Source of the DNA: Flavobacterium pectinovorum
GTDB taxonomy: Bacteria; Bacteroidota; Bacteroidia; Flavobacteriales; Flavobacteriaceae
Assembly: GCF_022802975.1 (NCBI RefSeq)
Contig: NZ_JAFEVZ010000002.1
Location: forward strand, 310,001 to 374,000
Length of the DNA: 64,000 nt
Reading direction: 5' to 3'
A program made the translations under genes and the position numbers. Under the pieces are notes generated by a model. The model was not told the origin of the DNA and did no database searches. It saw only the letters and a program-made list of their open reading frames with translations. Shown in pieces: positions 33,966 through 42,380 of the stretch (position 1 is the first letter of the stretch; each line of letters starts with the position of its first letter).

Positions 33966-35372
33966 ATGAATAAAATAGTTACAGTTTCTATTGTTGTTTT
34001 AATTTTTAATCTGCCAATTTTTGCTCAGACAAAAAAATTAAACAATTTAAATTCAGCGGAAATATCAAATAATAAAAAAGGATTAAGTTTAAAGAGAAAT
34101 CCTGGAATTGATGCTAAAAAAAGTATTGACAATTCAGATACAATAGAGATATCCCTTGAGAAAGCTGAAGGATTTGGACCAAACGGAAACAGTAGTCACG
34201 TAATTGCTCCTAAGAGTAGTATGGACAGTTTAGAATTGGCAGCATTTCCAAAAATGAAAAATATTCCAAATACTTTAAGTAATGTTGTTGAGTATTGTTT
34301 TCATTTAAATAGATTTCAGTTCTTTTATCAAAATTATCGCAAAGGAGTATTTCCTAAAGACTATTTTTTTAAAGAAGCTGCGAGACAAAAATGGAATTTA
34401 AAAGACACCATTCGATTAACAGAAAAAGAGTTAAAAAACACAATTTCTATTGCCACTGGAGTTAATTCAGAAGGTAATTCGGTTTGTATTATTGATTCTC
34501 AGAATAATGATGACTTTTCTGATGATGTATTCAAAATTCTGTTATCGAATGTTTATAAGCAGGATGATGTTGTAAGTAATTCATTATCAATAGATGTGGA
34601 GGCTTTTAATGGTGAATCTGTTAAAAAAGAAAAACAATTAATGTTTGTTGAATTATCTAGAGATAAAAAAGCAGTATCATTTAGTTTTCCTCAATTTAGA
34701 TATGGCAGGTTTAAATACAAAAACAAATCATATCTCATTTCTGGAGAATCATACTCATATTTTCAATCTATTTATGTTTTAGAAGACAAACCCTATTTTT
34801 CATCTCCCGGCAGAGACAAAGAAATTAAACCTTTTCAATTTGTAGAACTCGGAGGTGATTATTTTCAATACATTCCAAAATCTCAAAATTCAGAAAAGAT
34901 ATTATTGCAAAAAGTACCTCGTCCGGAAGAAAAGTCATTACTTGTTTCAAATCAAGTAGAAATGGTAGCACCCAATATTAAAGGATTAAACATCCTGAAT
35001 GATTCAAATATTTCTTTAAAATCCACTAAAGGGAAATATGTTTTTATCGACTTTTGGTCGACATCCTGTGGTCCATGTATTGCAGAGTTTCCTAATATAA
35101 AAGAGGCTTATGAAAAATATGATAGGAGTCAATTAGAAATAATTGGAATTGTTGATGATAGAACTGGAGGTAAAATCAAGGAATTTATCCAAAGTAAAAA
35201 TTTAATCTGGCCCAATATCAATATGAATATTAAATCAACAGTTATTCAGGGTTATGATATTAAAAGTTATCCAACTACTTATTTGATTGATCCTAATGGA
35301 ATAATTATAGCAACTAATTTAAGAGGAAGTGAGCTATTGAATAAATTACTTTCCTTAAAAGTAAAAGAGTAA
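33966..35372 (+). CDS. Periplasmic TlpA-like thiol-disulfide protein with long N-terminal domain
   Basis: 468 residues with a signal peptide ending LPIFAQ. The C-terminal 140 residues are a TlpA/ResA-type thioredoxin domain with WSTSCGPC (Cys368/Cys371) and a cis-Pro loop SYPTTY (Pro436). The first 330 residues are strand-rich and unlike DUF4369; I do not recognise them. The active site predicts reduction of disulfides in envelope proteins, for example during cytochrome c assembly. It is not in an operon: a foldback repeat lies upstream and a second foldback element downstream. Confidence 0.85.
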   Translation: MNKIVTVSIVVLIFNLPIFAQTKKLNNLNSAEISNNKKGLSLKRNPGIDAKKSIDNSDTIEISLEKAEGFGPNGNSSHVIAPKSSMDSLELAAFPKMKNIPNTLSNVVEYCFHLNRFQFFYQNYRKGVFPKDYFFKEAARQKWNLKDTIRLTEKELKNTISIATGVNSEGNSVCIIDSQNNDDFSDDVFKILLSNVYKQDDVVSNSLSIDVEAFNGESVKKEKQLMFVELSRDKKAVSFSFPQFRYGRFKYKNKSYLISGESYSYFQSIYVLEDKPYFSSPGRDKEIKPFQFVELGGDYFQYIPKSQNSEKILLQKVPRPEEKSLLVSNQVEMVAPNIKGLNILNDSNISLKSTKGKYVFIDFWSTSCGPCIAEFPNIKEAYEKYDRSQLEIIGIVDDRTGGKIKEFIQSKNLIWPNINMNIKSTVIQGYDIKSYPTTYLIDPNGIIIATNLRGSELLNKLLSLKVKE

Positions 35373-35440
35373 TTGACACAGCACAGATGTAATAAGTGAT
35401 GGTTTTAAAAGATTTTAAAATTCTAATAAAAAGATATTTG

Positions 35441-35649
35441 AACCCGTTGGGTGAAATTGATTAAAAAGATTGATTTGATTATAAAAGTATAAAAATTGAG
35501 AGTGAAACATCATTTATAACTTAGGAAATTGATGTCATCCTGAGCGGAGTCGAAGGCTTTTGAATACGAAAGGGCTTCGACTAAGTATATCCTGAGGAAA
35601 GCCGAACGGACTCAGTCTGACACTCCTTTTTAATTTCACCCAACGGGTT
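35441..35649. repeat. Foldback element with 18-bp perfect inverted ends (MITE-like)
   Basis: AACCCGTTGGGTGAAATT at 35441-35458 is exactly complementary to 35632-35649. Inside, TGTCATCCTGAGCGGAGTCGAAGG (35533 on) pairs imperfectly with the right half, with arms AGTCGAAG/CTTCGACT (35548-35555, 35575-35582) and CTGAG/CTCAG. The TCCTGAGCGGAGTCGAAG core is of a kind widespread in flavobacterial genomes. The element has no coding capacity and fills the gap between the TlpA-like gene and the next module. Confidence 0.75.
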
Positions 35650-35766
35650 ATTTGACTTTAATTTTTTTTATGCACTTAAATAAGCGTCATTTGTCTTTAA
35701 TATGTGTCAATTTTAAATATCGAAAAAAAAGATCAGGTATTTATATTGTCAATTCAAAATAAATAA

Positions 35767-35789
35767 TAACTTTGTAATGCAAAGTACTT
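35767..35789 (+). promoter_or_regulatory. Promoter with AAAGTACTTT operator, copy 1
   Basis: TAACTTTG (35767-35774, a TAnnTTTG match) is followed by AATGC and the 10-bp palindrome AAAGTACTTT (35780-35789). A near-identical block precedes the DUF4153 gene at 36730-36749. The palindrome lies at the predicted start point, as expected for a repressor site. Confidence 0.6.
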
Positions 35790-35794
35790 TAATT

Positions 35795-36409
35795 ATGAAT
35801 CAGAAGCACCAGGAAGATTTAGCACATATTCGTTCTATGATGGAACGCTCTTCAAGATTTATATCCTTAAGCGGGCTCTCAGGAGTTTTTGCGGGATTGT
35901 CTGCTCTTATCGGCGGATTGTACGTTTACCAATTGTTTAAAGCAAATGGTCTGGACTATTTTGATGGTTATCATAAATTGTACTCGGTCAATTTAGTTTC
36001 AGAGTTAATTTGGATTGCTCTCATAATTTTGGTGTCTGCACTTACATTTGGAATCTTTTTTACTATTAGAAAAAGTAAAAAATATGATTTACCGATTTGG
36101 ACATCGGCAACAAAAAAGATGCTGTTAAATTTAGCCATTCCACTTGTGGCAGGCGGTATATTTTGTCTGGCGCTTTTATACCATCAAATATATGTTTTAA
36201 TTGCTCCTGCGACTTTAATTTTTTACGGACTTGCTCTTGTAAATGCAGAAAAATATACCTTTTCGGATGTCAAGTATTTGGGATATTGCGAATTGGTTTT
36301 AGGCTTTATTTCTCTGTTCTTTTTAGGATATGGTTTGGTTTTTTGGATCATAGGTTTTGGTATTTTACACATTTTGTACGGACTAATAATGTTCAAAAAA
36401 TACAAATAG
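35795..36409 (+). CDS. Membrane protein of unknown function in winged-helix regulator operon
   Basis: 204 residues from the ATG at 35795. An earlier in-frame ATG at 35777 lies within the promoter/operator block and is unlikely. The protein has a short N-terminal helix (HQEDLAHIRSMMERSSRFISLSG) and about six membrane helices. The opening is typical of small Bacteroidota membrane proteins encoded next to a winged-helix regulator. It ends 4 bp before the regulator start, so the two are cotranscribed. Confidence 0.72.
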   Translation: MNQKHQEDLAHIRSMMERSSRFISLSGLSGVFAGLSALIGGLYVYQLFKANGLDYFDGYHKLYSVNLVSELIWIALIILVSALTFGIFFTIRKSKKYDLPIWTSATKKMLLNLAIPLVAGGIFCLALLYHQIYVLIAPATLIFYGLALVNAEKYTFSDVKYLGYCELVLGFISLFFLGYGLVFWIIGFGILHILYGLIMFKKYK

Positions 36410-36413
36410 ACCA

Positions 36414-36704
36414 ATGGGAATCATTGATAAACTAAATAAAGATTTTGAAAGCCGTGTCAGATTAGGTATAATGTCTATTCTGATCGTTAATGAGTGGATT
36501 GATTTCACAGAAATGAAAACACTTTTGAATATCACAGACGGTAATTTAGCAAGTCATTCCTCTGCCCTTGAAAAAGCGCAGTATATTGAAGTAAAAAAAG
36601 AATTTGTAGGTAAAAAACCTAGAACTTCCTATAAAGTTACAGATCTCGGGCGTGCTGCCTTTAAAGAACATCTCAATTATCTTGAAAAATTAATGAAATT
36701 CTAA
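36414..36704 (+). CDS. Winged-helix transcriptional regulator (PadR/MarR-like, HTH_34 type)
   Basis: 96 residues of a single winged-helix domain: SRVRLGIMSILIVNEWIDFTEMKTLLNITDGNLASHSSALEKAQYIEVKKEFVGKKPRTSYKVTDLGRAAF region by parts, with recognition helix in DGNLASHSSAL and wing KPRTSYKVT. It resembles compact ArsR/PadR-type repressors that control small membrane-protein operons. The two AAAGTACTTT blocks in front of its own operon and of the next gene are the obvious candidate binding sites. Confidence 0.85.
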   Translation: MGIIDKLNKDFESRVRLGIMSILIVNEWIDFTEMKTLLNITDGNLASHSSALEKAQYIEVKKEFVGKKPRTSYKVTDLGRAAFKEHLNYLEKLMKF

Positions 36705-36729
36705 AAGCTAAAATTTTTTATCTAAAAAC

Positions 36730-36749
36730 TTTGAAATACAAAGTACTTT
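36730..36749 (+). promoter_or_regulatory. AAAGTACTTT operator, copy 2 (upstream of DUF4153 gene)
   Basis: AACTTTGAAATACAAAGTACTTT differs from the copy at 35768-35789 by two bases over 22. It lies between the regulator stop and the DUF4153 ATG. The first base of the -7 element is A instead of T. Confidence 0.6.
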
Positions 36750-36806
36750 TTAATTTATTCGGTTAAAACAACAAACAACAAACAACAAACAATTAATTCT
36801 ATAATC

Positions 36807-38192
36807 ATGAAAAAACATCAATTTATTCTGGCCAGCAGTTTGATTTTTACACTGCTTTTTTACAATGAGACATTAGGGGTTAATCTGGCGCTTTTCGGTT
36901 TGGGCTTAACCGCTGCCATCTGTTATTTTTTTCAGGACAAATTTACAGACAGAACCCATTTAATATTAGTTGTTACTTCTATACTGTCTTGTCTGGCGTT
37001 TGCCTGGTATGGAGATTTTGCTTCTTTTTGGGCTTTGGCATTGTCGATTACCTTTTTACAGTTTAAAACCCATGAAAGAGAACTTAAAGTCATTCAGGTT
37101 ATGCCGCTAATCTTTTTAAACGGAATTACATCAATAGGCCGTATTTTTATGTTTGCGCAATGGCTTCCCGAAAAGAAAATCCATAATAATTTTGCTAAAA
37201 AACTGGTAGCCTTTGTTGTTATTCCAACCATTTTTTTAGGATTGTTTTTTATTGTCTATTCTTTCGGAAGCGATCATTTTTCTTCACTCTTTACAGATTA
37301 TACTTTAGACATTGATATCTGGCAGCTTATCGTTATTTCAGGTTTAGGATTCTACATTTCATTTAGCTTTTGGAATTACTGGATTCCCGAAGTTTGTTAT
37401 GAAAAAAAACATTTACTGGATAATGATTTTAGCAATACTGAGGAGATCGAAAACCGAAATACATTTTCTTTCCTTGATGTCGATTTTGAAAGAAAGAGCG
37501 GCGAAATTACGCTCATACTGCTAAATCTAATGTTGTTGATTTTCATCGGAACCTATAATTACGAGCAGTTTTTTGAGGTGGTCGAAAAAACGAATTTAAG
37601 CTCAGATACACACGAACGTGTAAATGCCGTAATCTTCTCCATCGTCATGGCTGTCGGGGTAATTCTATTTTATTTCAAAGGCGGATTCAATTTTGATGAA
37701 AAAGCTGCACAGATCAAAAGACTTGCCAAAATCTGGATTGTGTTAAACTGTGTTTTAATTATAAGTGCATTTACAAAAAATACCGAATATATTGCCTTTT
37801 TTGGGTTAACCTATAAAAGGCTGGGAGTGTATTTGTTTTTAGCTTTAGCAATTGTAGGTTTAATGTTTTCTTTTCAAAAAATTATCAGGCAAAAAACAAA
37901 CGCTTATCTTTTTAATCACATGATTTGGTACTTGTACGGAACGATTTTGGTTTGCAGTTATTTCAATTGGGGAAATCTGATTACCAATTATAATATTTCA
38001 GTTAATAAAGGAGTAGAGCCGAAGTTTCTTAGTGATTTGAATTTTAATGATGAATCAAGAAGAGAATATTTTTTAAAGAACAATTTAGACGGTCAGCTAA
38101 AAGAAACTGCAAGAGAATACGAAATTCATTCTTATCAGGAAAAATCTTTTTTATCAAAACCGTTGTATTATGAGTTTTTGAAAAATAGATAA
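36807..38192 (+). CDS. DUF4153/DUF4173 family polytopic membrane protein
   Basis: 461 residues with about twelve hydrophobic helices and a soluble C-terminal tail. Conserved features of this family include the loop after helix 6 (WNYWIPEVCYEKKHLLDNDF), the segment ERKSGEITLILLNLMLLIFIG and AFTKNTEYIAFFGLTYKRLGVYLFL. The function is unknown. It has its own operator copy, so it is probably co-regulated with, but separately transcribed from, the upstream pair. A terminator follows at 38199-38234. Confidence 0.82.
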   Translation: MKKHQFILASSLIFTLLFYNETLGVNLALFGLGLTAAICYFFQDKFTDRTHLILVVTSILSCLAFAWYGDFASFWALALSITFLQFKTHERELKVIQVMPLIFLNGITSIGRIFMFAQWLPEKKIHNNFAKKLVAFVVIPTIFLGLFFIVYSFGSDHFSSLFTDYTLDIDIWQLIVISGLGFYISFSFWNYWIPEVCYEKKHLLDNDFSNTEEIENRNTFSFLDVDFERKSGEITLILLNLMLLIFIGTYNYEQFFEVVEKTNLSSDTHERVNAVIFSIVMAVGVILFYFKGGFNFDEKAAQIKRLAKIWIVLNCVLIISAFTKNTEYIAFFGLTYKRLGVYLFLALAIVGLMFSFQKIIRQKTNAYLFNHMIWYLYGTILVCSYFNWGNLITNYNISVNKGVEPKFLSDLNFNDESRREYFLKNNLDGQLKETAREYEIHSYQEKSFLSKPLYYEFLKNR

Positions 38193-38198
38193 AAGAGA

Positions 38199-38234
38199 AA
38201 AACAAATCCTATTCTAATGAGTAGGATTTGTTTT
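38199..38234 (+). terminator. Terminator of the DUF4153 gene
   Basis: 13-bp stem AAAACAAATCCTA/TAGGATTTGTTTT with a 10-nt loop. Confidence 0.85.
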
Positions 38235-38444
38235 ATAAAAAAGATTGTTTGTTGAATTTGTGTAATTTATTTAACGTTAAAAGACTAAAAACATCGTTTA
38301 ATAACGTATTTGTAAAAAGTTATTAAGAAATACTTTGTTATATTTGAATTCTGAAATTTACTGGTTATATCAGTTAAATATGCCTTAATTTAGTACTGTT
38401 TCATGAAAAATATTAATTAACCTAACCTCTAAAAAATTATTACT

Positions 38445-38921
38445 ATGGAAAAAACTATTCTTAATTCTCCAATCGAAAAAATCTACCCTCCGGGTAAATG
38501 CATTAAAAAAGCAACAAAAAATAAACTAACTCAAAAACCTGTAAGCTTTCCAGAAAACAATACACAAATTCCTTTTTCTCCTATAGTTCAGGCTACTTTC
38601 ACAGATTCTGAAACGCTTCAGGTTAGAGCCGTTTTTTTGGTGTCAACCAATACAGAACTAAATAATGATAAATTAGAATTTATGATTTATCAAAATTGGT
38701 ATGTAGATCTTGAAGGAAATCGTCAGTTACAATTTTTTATAACTTATGATATAGATGATGCTATAGGTAAAGACTTTGATATTTATGAGATAAGTTTTAA
38801 AGCTGAAAAAGATCCTTATGGGGAAGATGCATTTAAGAGCGTTAAAACGATTCAGACTTTTCTATGGGATATAGATCCTGAAACTTCAAGAGGAACTGAA
38901 ACTTCTGTGGTAAGAACTTAG
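38445..38921 (+). CDS. Hypothetical protein upstream of a histidine kinase
   Basis: 158 residues, no signal peptide and no membrane segment. The first 50 residues are basic and Pro-rich (KIYPPGKCIKKATKNKLTQKP). The rest is strand-rich and acidic (LEFMIYQNWYVDLEGNRQLQFFITYDIDDAIGKDFDIYE). I do not recognise the family. It ends 18 bp before the histidine kinase gene on the same strand, so the two are probably cotranscribed. Confidence 0.65.
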   Translation: MEKTILNSPIEKIYPPGKCIKKATKNKLTQKPVSFPENNTQIPFSPIVQATFTDSETLQVRAVFLVSTNTELNNDKLEFMIYQNWYVDLEGNRQLQFFITYDIDDAIGKDFDIYEISFKAEKDPYGEDAFKSVKTIQTFLWDIDPETSRGTETSVVRT

Positions 38922-38939
38922 AAGATTATAAATATAGAA

Positions 38940-40682
38940 ATGAACAATAATCAAAAATGTTTTTTTATTGCTTTATCTTTTTTATTGAATTCTATTTTTG
39001 TTTTTTCACAAGGTAAACCTGTAGACTATTTACTTAAATCGGAAGTAAAAAAGAAAGTTTTAAAATATAACCAAGAAATTAATTTTAACAAAGCACAAGT
39101 TTTCTTTTTTGGAAAGAACTGGGATTCAACATTAGTTTATTCAATAAAGCAGCTTAGTAGTAAAAAAGCTCCCGAGTTAAAAAATTATTGTCATTATTTT
39201 AGAGCAGTCAGCTTCTTGGAGAAAAAAATTTTTAATGAGGCAAAAAAAGAATTTAATTTAATTTCTTCTGACTTTAGATTTAACTATAAAGTCAATTTTT
39301 TACTTGGTGAAATTGCATTAGAGCAAAATGAATTTAAAATAGCACTATCACATTTTAATGCTATCGAAAAACTTAGTGAAGACCTATATGATTTTAAAGA
39401 AAGTGGAGTTTTACTTAACATAGGATTATGCCATTTGCACTTGAGGGAATTTGATGATGCTGAAAAGTATTTTTTTAGAAGTGTCGAATTGCAAGAGGTT
39501 GAAAAAGACAGTTTAATGCTTATAAGTTCTTATATGAATATTGCGAATTTGTATTACACTCAGTACAAAGATAATCAGGCAATACCTTATTTTGAAAAGG
39601 CTTATAGCTTATCTAAAAAAGTAAAATCCTTTGATTTAAAAAGAGCAGCAGCCAAAAATATGGCAGCAGTAGAAGAAAATAGAAAAAATTTCCAGACTGC
39701 ATTGGTATACAGAAAAGAATACGAAGCTTGGAAAGATTCCCTAAACGACCAAAATAAAGTCTGGGAAATTGCAGAAGTTGAAAAGAAATTTGCCATTAAG
39801 CAAAAACAAAAAGAAGTCAATGTTCTCGCTGCAGAGAATAAAGCAAAAATAGCCGAAAGAAATGGGTTTCTCATTTCTTCGGTTTTATTGTTTGTACTGT
39901 TGGGTACCGGGGTTTATTTTTACAGACAAAAAATCAGAAACAATAAAATCATCTTAGCACAGAAAAATGAACTGGATGAACTCAATGCTACAAAAGATAA
40001 ATTGTTCTCTATTGTCAGCCATGATTTGCGTTCCTCTGTAAATGCACTGAAAGTGAGTAATAGTAAGCTTTTAGATAATCTGGAAAGTAAAAACTACACA
40101 GAACTCGATGTTTTACTCCACAAAAACAGCTCCATTGCCAGTGGTGCCTATAATTTGCTGGATAACCTGCTCAATTGGGCTTTATTGCAGACCCAGCAGA
40201 GCTATTTTTATCAGGAATCCTTGCATCTGACTTCAATTGTTAAGCATGTAGAATACAATTACAAACCGTTGATGCTAAACAAGAATATTGATTTTAAAAG
40301 CAGTATTTCAACTTCAGATTATGTGTTTGCTGATCTGGATTCGCTTAAAATCATCATTCGGAATTTTTTAGACAATGCCATTAAATTCTCTAAAGAAAAC
40401 GGAACGATTTCTATTTACAGCCGTCCTGCATCAGAAGAATTTTGTTATCTGGTCATCGAAGACACCGGATTAGGGATGAGCGAAGCAACAAGAAGAGAAT
40501 TATTAAAAGAAACCATTTTGCTGTCTAAAAAGCAAAACGATGATAGTATAGGAACCGGGTTAGGAATGCAGTTGTGCAAAAGCCTGATTCGCAAAAACGA
40601 AGGAACACTCGACATAGAAAGTGAAGAAGGTGTTGGAACTAAAATCATCATAGGATTACCAAAGTTTAAAAATCATGGATAA
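38940..40682 (+). CDS. TPR-containing sensor histidine kinase
   Basis: 580 residues. The signal peptide (1-23) is followed by TPR-like helices (about 45-270) in the periplasm, a coiled stretch, one membrane helix (about 309-327) and a cytoplasmic kinase. The H-box is SIVSHDLRSS (His361), the N-box NFLDNAIKF (Asn475, Asn479), and the ATP lid motifs are EDTGLGM (about 507-513) and GTGLGM (538-543). The gene overlaps the LytTR regulator start by 8 bp, so they form a cognate pair with coupled translation. The signal sensed is unknown. Confidence 0.92.
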   Translation: MNNNQKCFFIALSFLLNSIFVFSQGKPVDYLLKSEVKKKVLKYNQEINFNKAQVFFFGKNWDSTLVYSIKQLSSKKAPELKNYCHYFRAVSFLEKKIFNEAKKEFNLISSDFRFNYKVNFLLGEIALEQNEFKIALSHFNAIEKLSEDLYDFKESGVLLNIGLCHLHLREFDDAEKYFFRSVELQEVEKDSLMLISSYMNIANLYYTQYKDNQAIPYFEKAYSLSKKVKSFDLKRAAAKNMAAVEENRKNFQTALVYRKEYEAWKDSLNDQNKVWEIAEVEKKFAIKQKQKEVNVLAAENKAKIAERNGFLISSVLLFVLLGTGVYFYRQKIRNNKIILAQKNELDELNATKDKLFSIVSHDLRSSVNALKVSNSKLLDNLESKNYTELDVLLHKNSSIASGAYNLLDNLLNWALLQTQQSYFYQESLHLTSIVKHVEYNYKPLMLNKNIDFKSSISTSDYVFADLDSLKIIIRNFLDNAIKFSKENGTISIYSRPASEEFCYLVIEDTGLGMSEATRRELLKETILLSKKQNDDSIGTGLGMQLCKSLIRKNEGTLDIESEEGVGTKIIIGLPKFKNHG

Positions 40683-41421
40683 TATAAATGTACTTATTGT
40701 CGAAGATACGCCGGCCGAAAGCGATGCACTTGTAAAAGTACTAACCGAAAACAATTACAACATCGCCGGAATTGCCCGTACGTACCAGGATGCGCTAACA
40801 CTATTTTACCAAAACACAATTGACATCGTGGTTATCGATGTTTTTTTAGATGGAAAAGCGGACGGAATTACCTTTGCAGAAACAATCAATATTGTTCCCA
40901 ATAGTGTAAAACCATTTGTTTTTTTAACCAGCTCAAAAGATCGTCAGATATTTGAAAGAGCCAAACTGACCAAACCTTTTAGCTTTTTGATGAAACCATT
41001 CAATGAACTTGAAATTTTATATGCCCTTGAGATGGCTGTCGAAAAGTTTTACGGGCAAAGCAATGCTTTTCACAGCGAAGATCAAAATGCAGTAATAAGT
41101 AATGATTCGCTGTTTATCAAAAAAAATAAATCCTTAAAAAAAGTACAAATTAAGAATATTGTCTACATAGAAGTCGAAGACCGCTACTGTAATATTATAA
41201 CCGAAACAGAAAAGTTTGTCATTTTGATCTCCTTAACCAAAATCATTCAGCTGCTGGATCCGGCAAAATTTTTTCAGACCCATCGAAATTACATTGTAAA
41301 CGCTTCAAAAATTCAGGAAATAATTGTGAATGATAATTTGATTGTTCTAAAAGGGAATCATAAAGTTACGTTAAGCGATAAGTACAAAGACTTCGTGAAA
41401 AACTTTAGAGTATTAAAATAG
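40675..41421 (+). CDS. LytTR-family response regulator
   Basis: 248 residues. The receiver domain (1-125) has the acidic pocket Glu10/Asp11, phosphoacceptor Asp55 in IVVIDVFLDG and Lys107 in FLMKPF. The LytTR DNA-binding domain (about 143-245) reads VQIKNIVYIEVEDRYCNIITETEKFVI and THRNYIVNASKI. It acts as the output of the TPR histidine kinase encoded immediately upstream. It is convergent with rluF across 40 bp without an evident terminator. Confidence 0.93.
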   Translation: MDNINVLIVEDTPAESDALVKVLTENNYNIAGIARTYQDALTLFYQNTIDIVVIDVFLDGKADGITFAETINIVPNSVKPFVFLTSSKDRQIFERAKLTKPFSFLMKPFNELEILYALEMAVEKFYGQSNAFHSEDQNAVISNDSLFIKKNKSLKKVQIKNIVYIEVEDRYCNIITETEKFVILISLTKIIQLLDPAKFFQTHRNYIVNASKIQEIIVNDNLIVLKGNHKVTLSDKYKDFVKNFRVLK

Positions 41422-41461
41422 CGATCACTTGAATGTCGAAGTCATTGTTATGGCAAAAGGA

Positions 41462-42274
41462 TTAATAATCTCCTCTTTTTTTAAACCTCGGATCGTGTTT
41501 TGAAATAAATTCTGTTCTTCGCTTCGGAGCTTCGGTTTTAGGTAAACTTGCTTCTTCGGTTTTGCTGGAAGGTTCGATTAACTGATTTAATTCTTTGATT
41601 TCAGCATCGGTTAAATCCCTGTAACGACCCACGGGAACATCCAGTGAAATATTGATGATCCGGATGCGTTTTAATGCCGTAACTTCATAACCTAAATACT
41701 CAGACATTCTTCTAATCTGACGATTTAAACCTTGTGTCAGAATAATCTTAAAAGTGTATTTACTGATTTGTTCTACTTTACATTTTCGGGTAACAGTATC
41801 TAAAATTGGAACACCATTTCCCATGCGTTGTATAAAACGTTCCGTAATAGGTTTGTTTACCGTTACGGTATATTCTTTTTCGTGATTGTTTCGGGCGCGT
41901 AAAATCTTGTTTACAATATCGCCGTCATTGGTCATAAAAATCAGTCCTTCGCTGGCTTTGTCGAGCCTTCCAATCGGAAAAATACGTTTTGGATAATTGA
42001 TGTAATCGACAATATTGTTTCGGACTTCAAGATTGGTGGTGCATTCAATTCCGGTAGGTTTGTTGAAAGCCAGATACACCATTTTTTCGTGTTTCTCAAC
42101 GATTAACTTTCCATCTATGCGCACTTCGTCATCAGGCGAAACTTTGGTTCCCATTTCAGGTACGGCACCGTTTATGGTTACACGTCCTTCTTCGATAAGT
42201 TTGTCTGCTTCTCGACGAGAACAATAACCGGTTTCTCCAATGAATTTGTTAAGGCGTTTTAGATTTTCTTCCAT
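41462..42274 (-). CDS. rluF: 23S rRNA pseudouridine synthase of the RluB/E/F-RsuA family, probably RluF
   Basis: 270 residues from the ATG at 42274. The longer frame to 42415 adds a repetitive stretch translated from non-coding repeats and is rejected. An S4 RNA-binding domain (RLNKFIGETGYCSRREADKLIEEGRV) precedes the synthase core with the catalytic motif GRLDKASEGLIFMTNDGD. The C-terminus is a Lys/Arg-rich tail (KRRTEFISKHDPRFKKRG). It isomerises a uridine in 23S rRNA; RluF is preferred over RluB/RluE by overall similarity, but this is not certain. Confidence 0.88.
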   Translation of the reverse strand: MEENLKRLNKFIGETGYCSRREADKLIEEGRVTINGAVPEMGTKVSPDDEVRIDGKLIVEKHEKMVYLAFNKPTGIECTTNLEVRNNIVDYINYPKRIFPIGRLDKASEGLIFMTNDGDIVNKILRARNNHEKEYTVTVNKPITERFIQRMGNGVPILDTVTRKCKVEQISKYTFKIILTQGLNRQIRRMSEYLGYEVTALKRIRIINISLDVPVGRYRDLTDAEIKELNQLIEPSSKTEEASLPKTEAPKRRTEFISKHDPRFKKRGDY

Positions 42275-42291
42275 ATTGCAAAAGTAGGCAA

Positions 42292-42345
42292 AATTTAGAC
42301 TTCTTAGATCTTTAGATTTTAGACTTCTTAGATTTTTGGAAAAAC
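42292..42345. repeat. Short direct repeats (TTTAGACTTCTTAGAT)
   Basis: The unit TTTAGACTTCTTAGAT occurs twice (about 42295 and 42323) in the rluF leader. Similar TAGATTTAAGATTGTAGATT-type tracts are at 62366-62427 and 63130-63168, all between genes. They belong to one family of simple dispersed repeats. Confidence 0.5.
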
Positions 42346-42380
42346 TCATATAGAATCTACAAAAAACCTTTGTTTCTTTA

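Noticed and set aside
35441..35649. CRISPR-like or IS-like interpretation of the inverted element
   Set aside because: There are no spaced direct repeats and no transposase; it is a single foldback structure.
35777..35794. ATG at 35777 as start of the membrane protein gene
   Set aside because: It falls inside the shared promoter/operator block, at about the predicted transcript start, so the ATG at 35795 is preferred.
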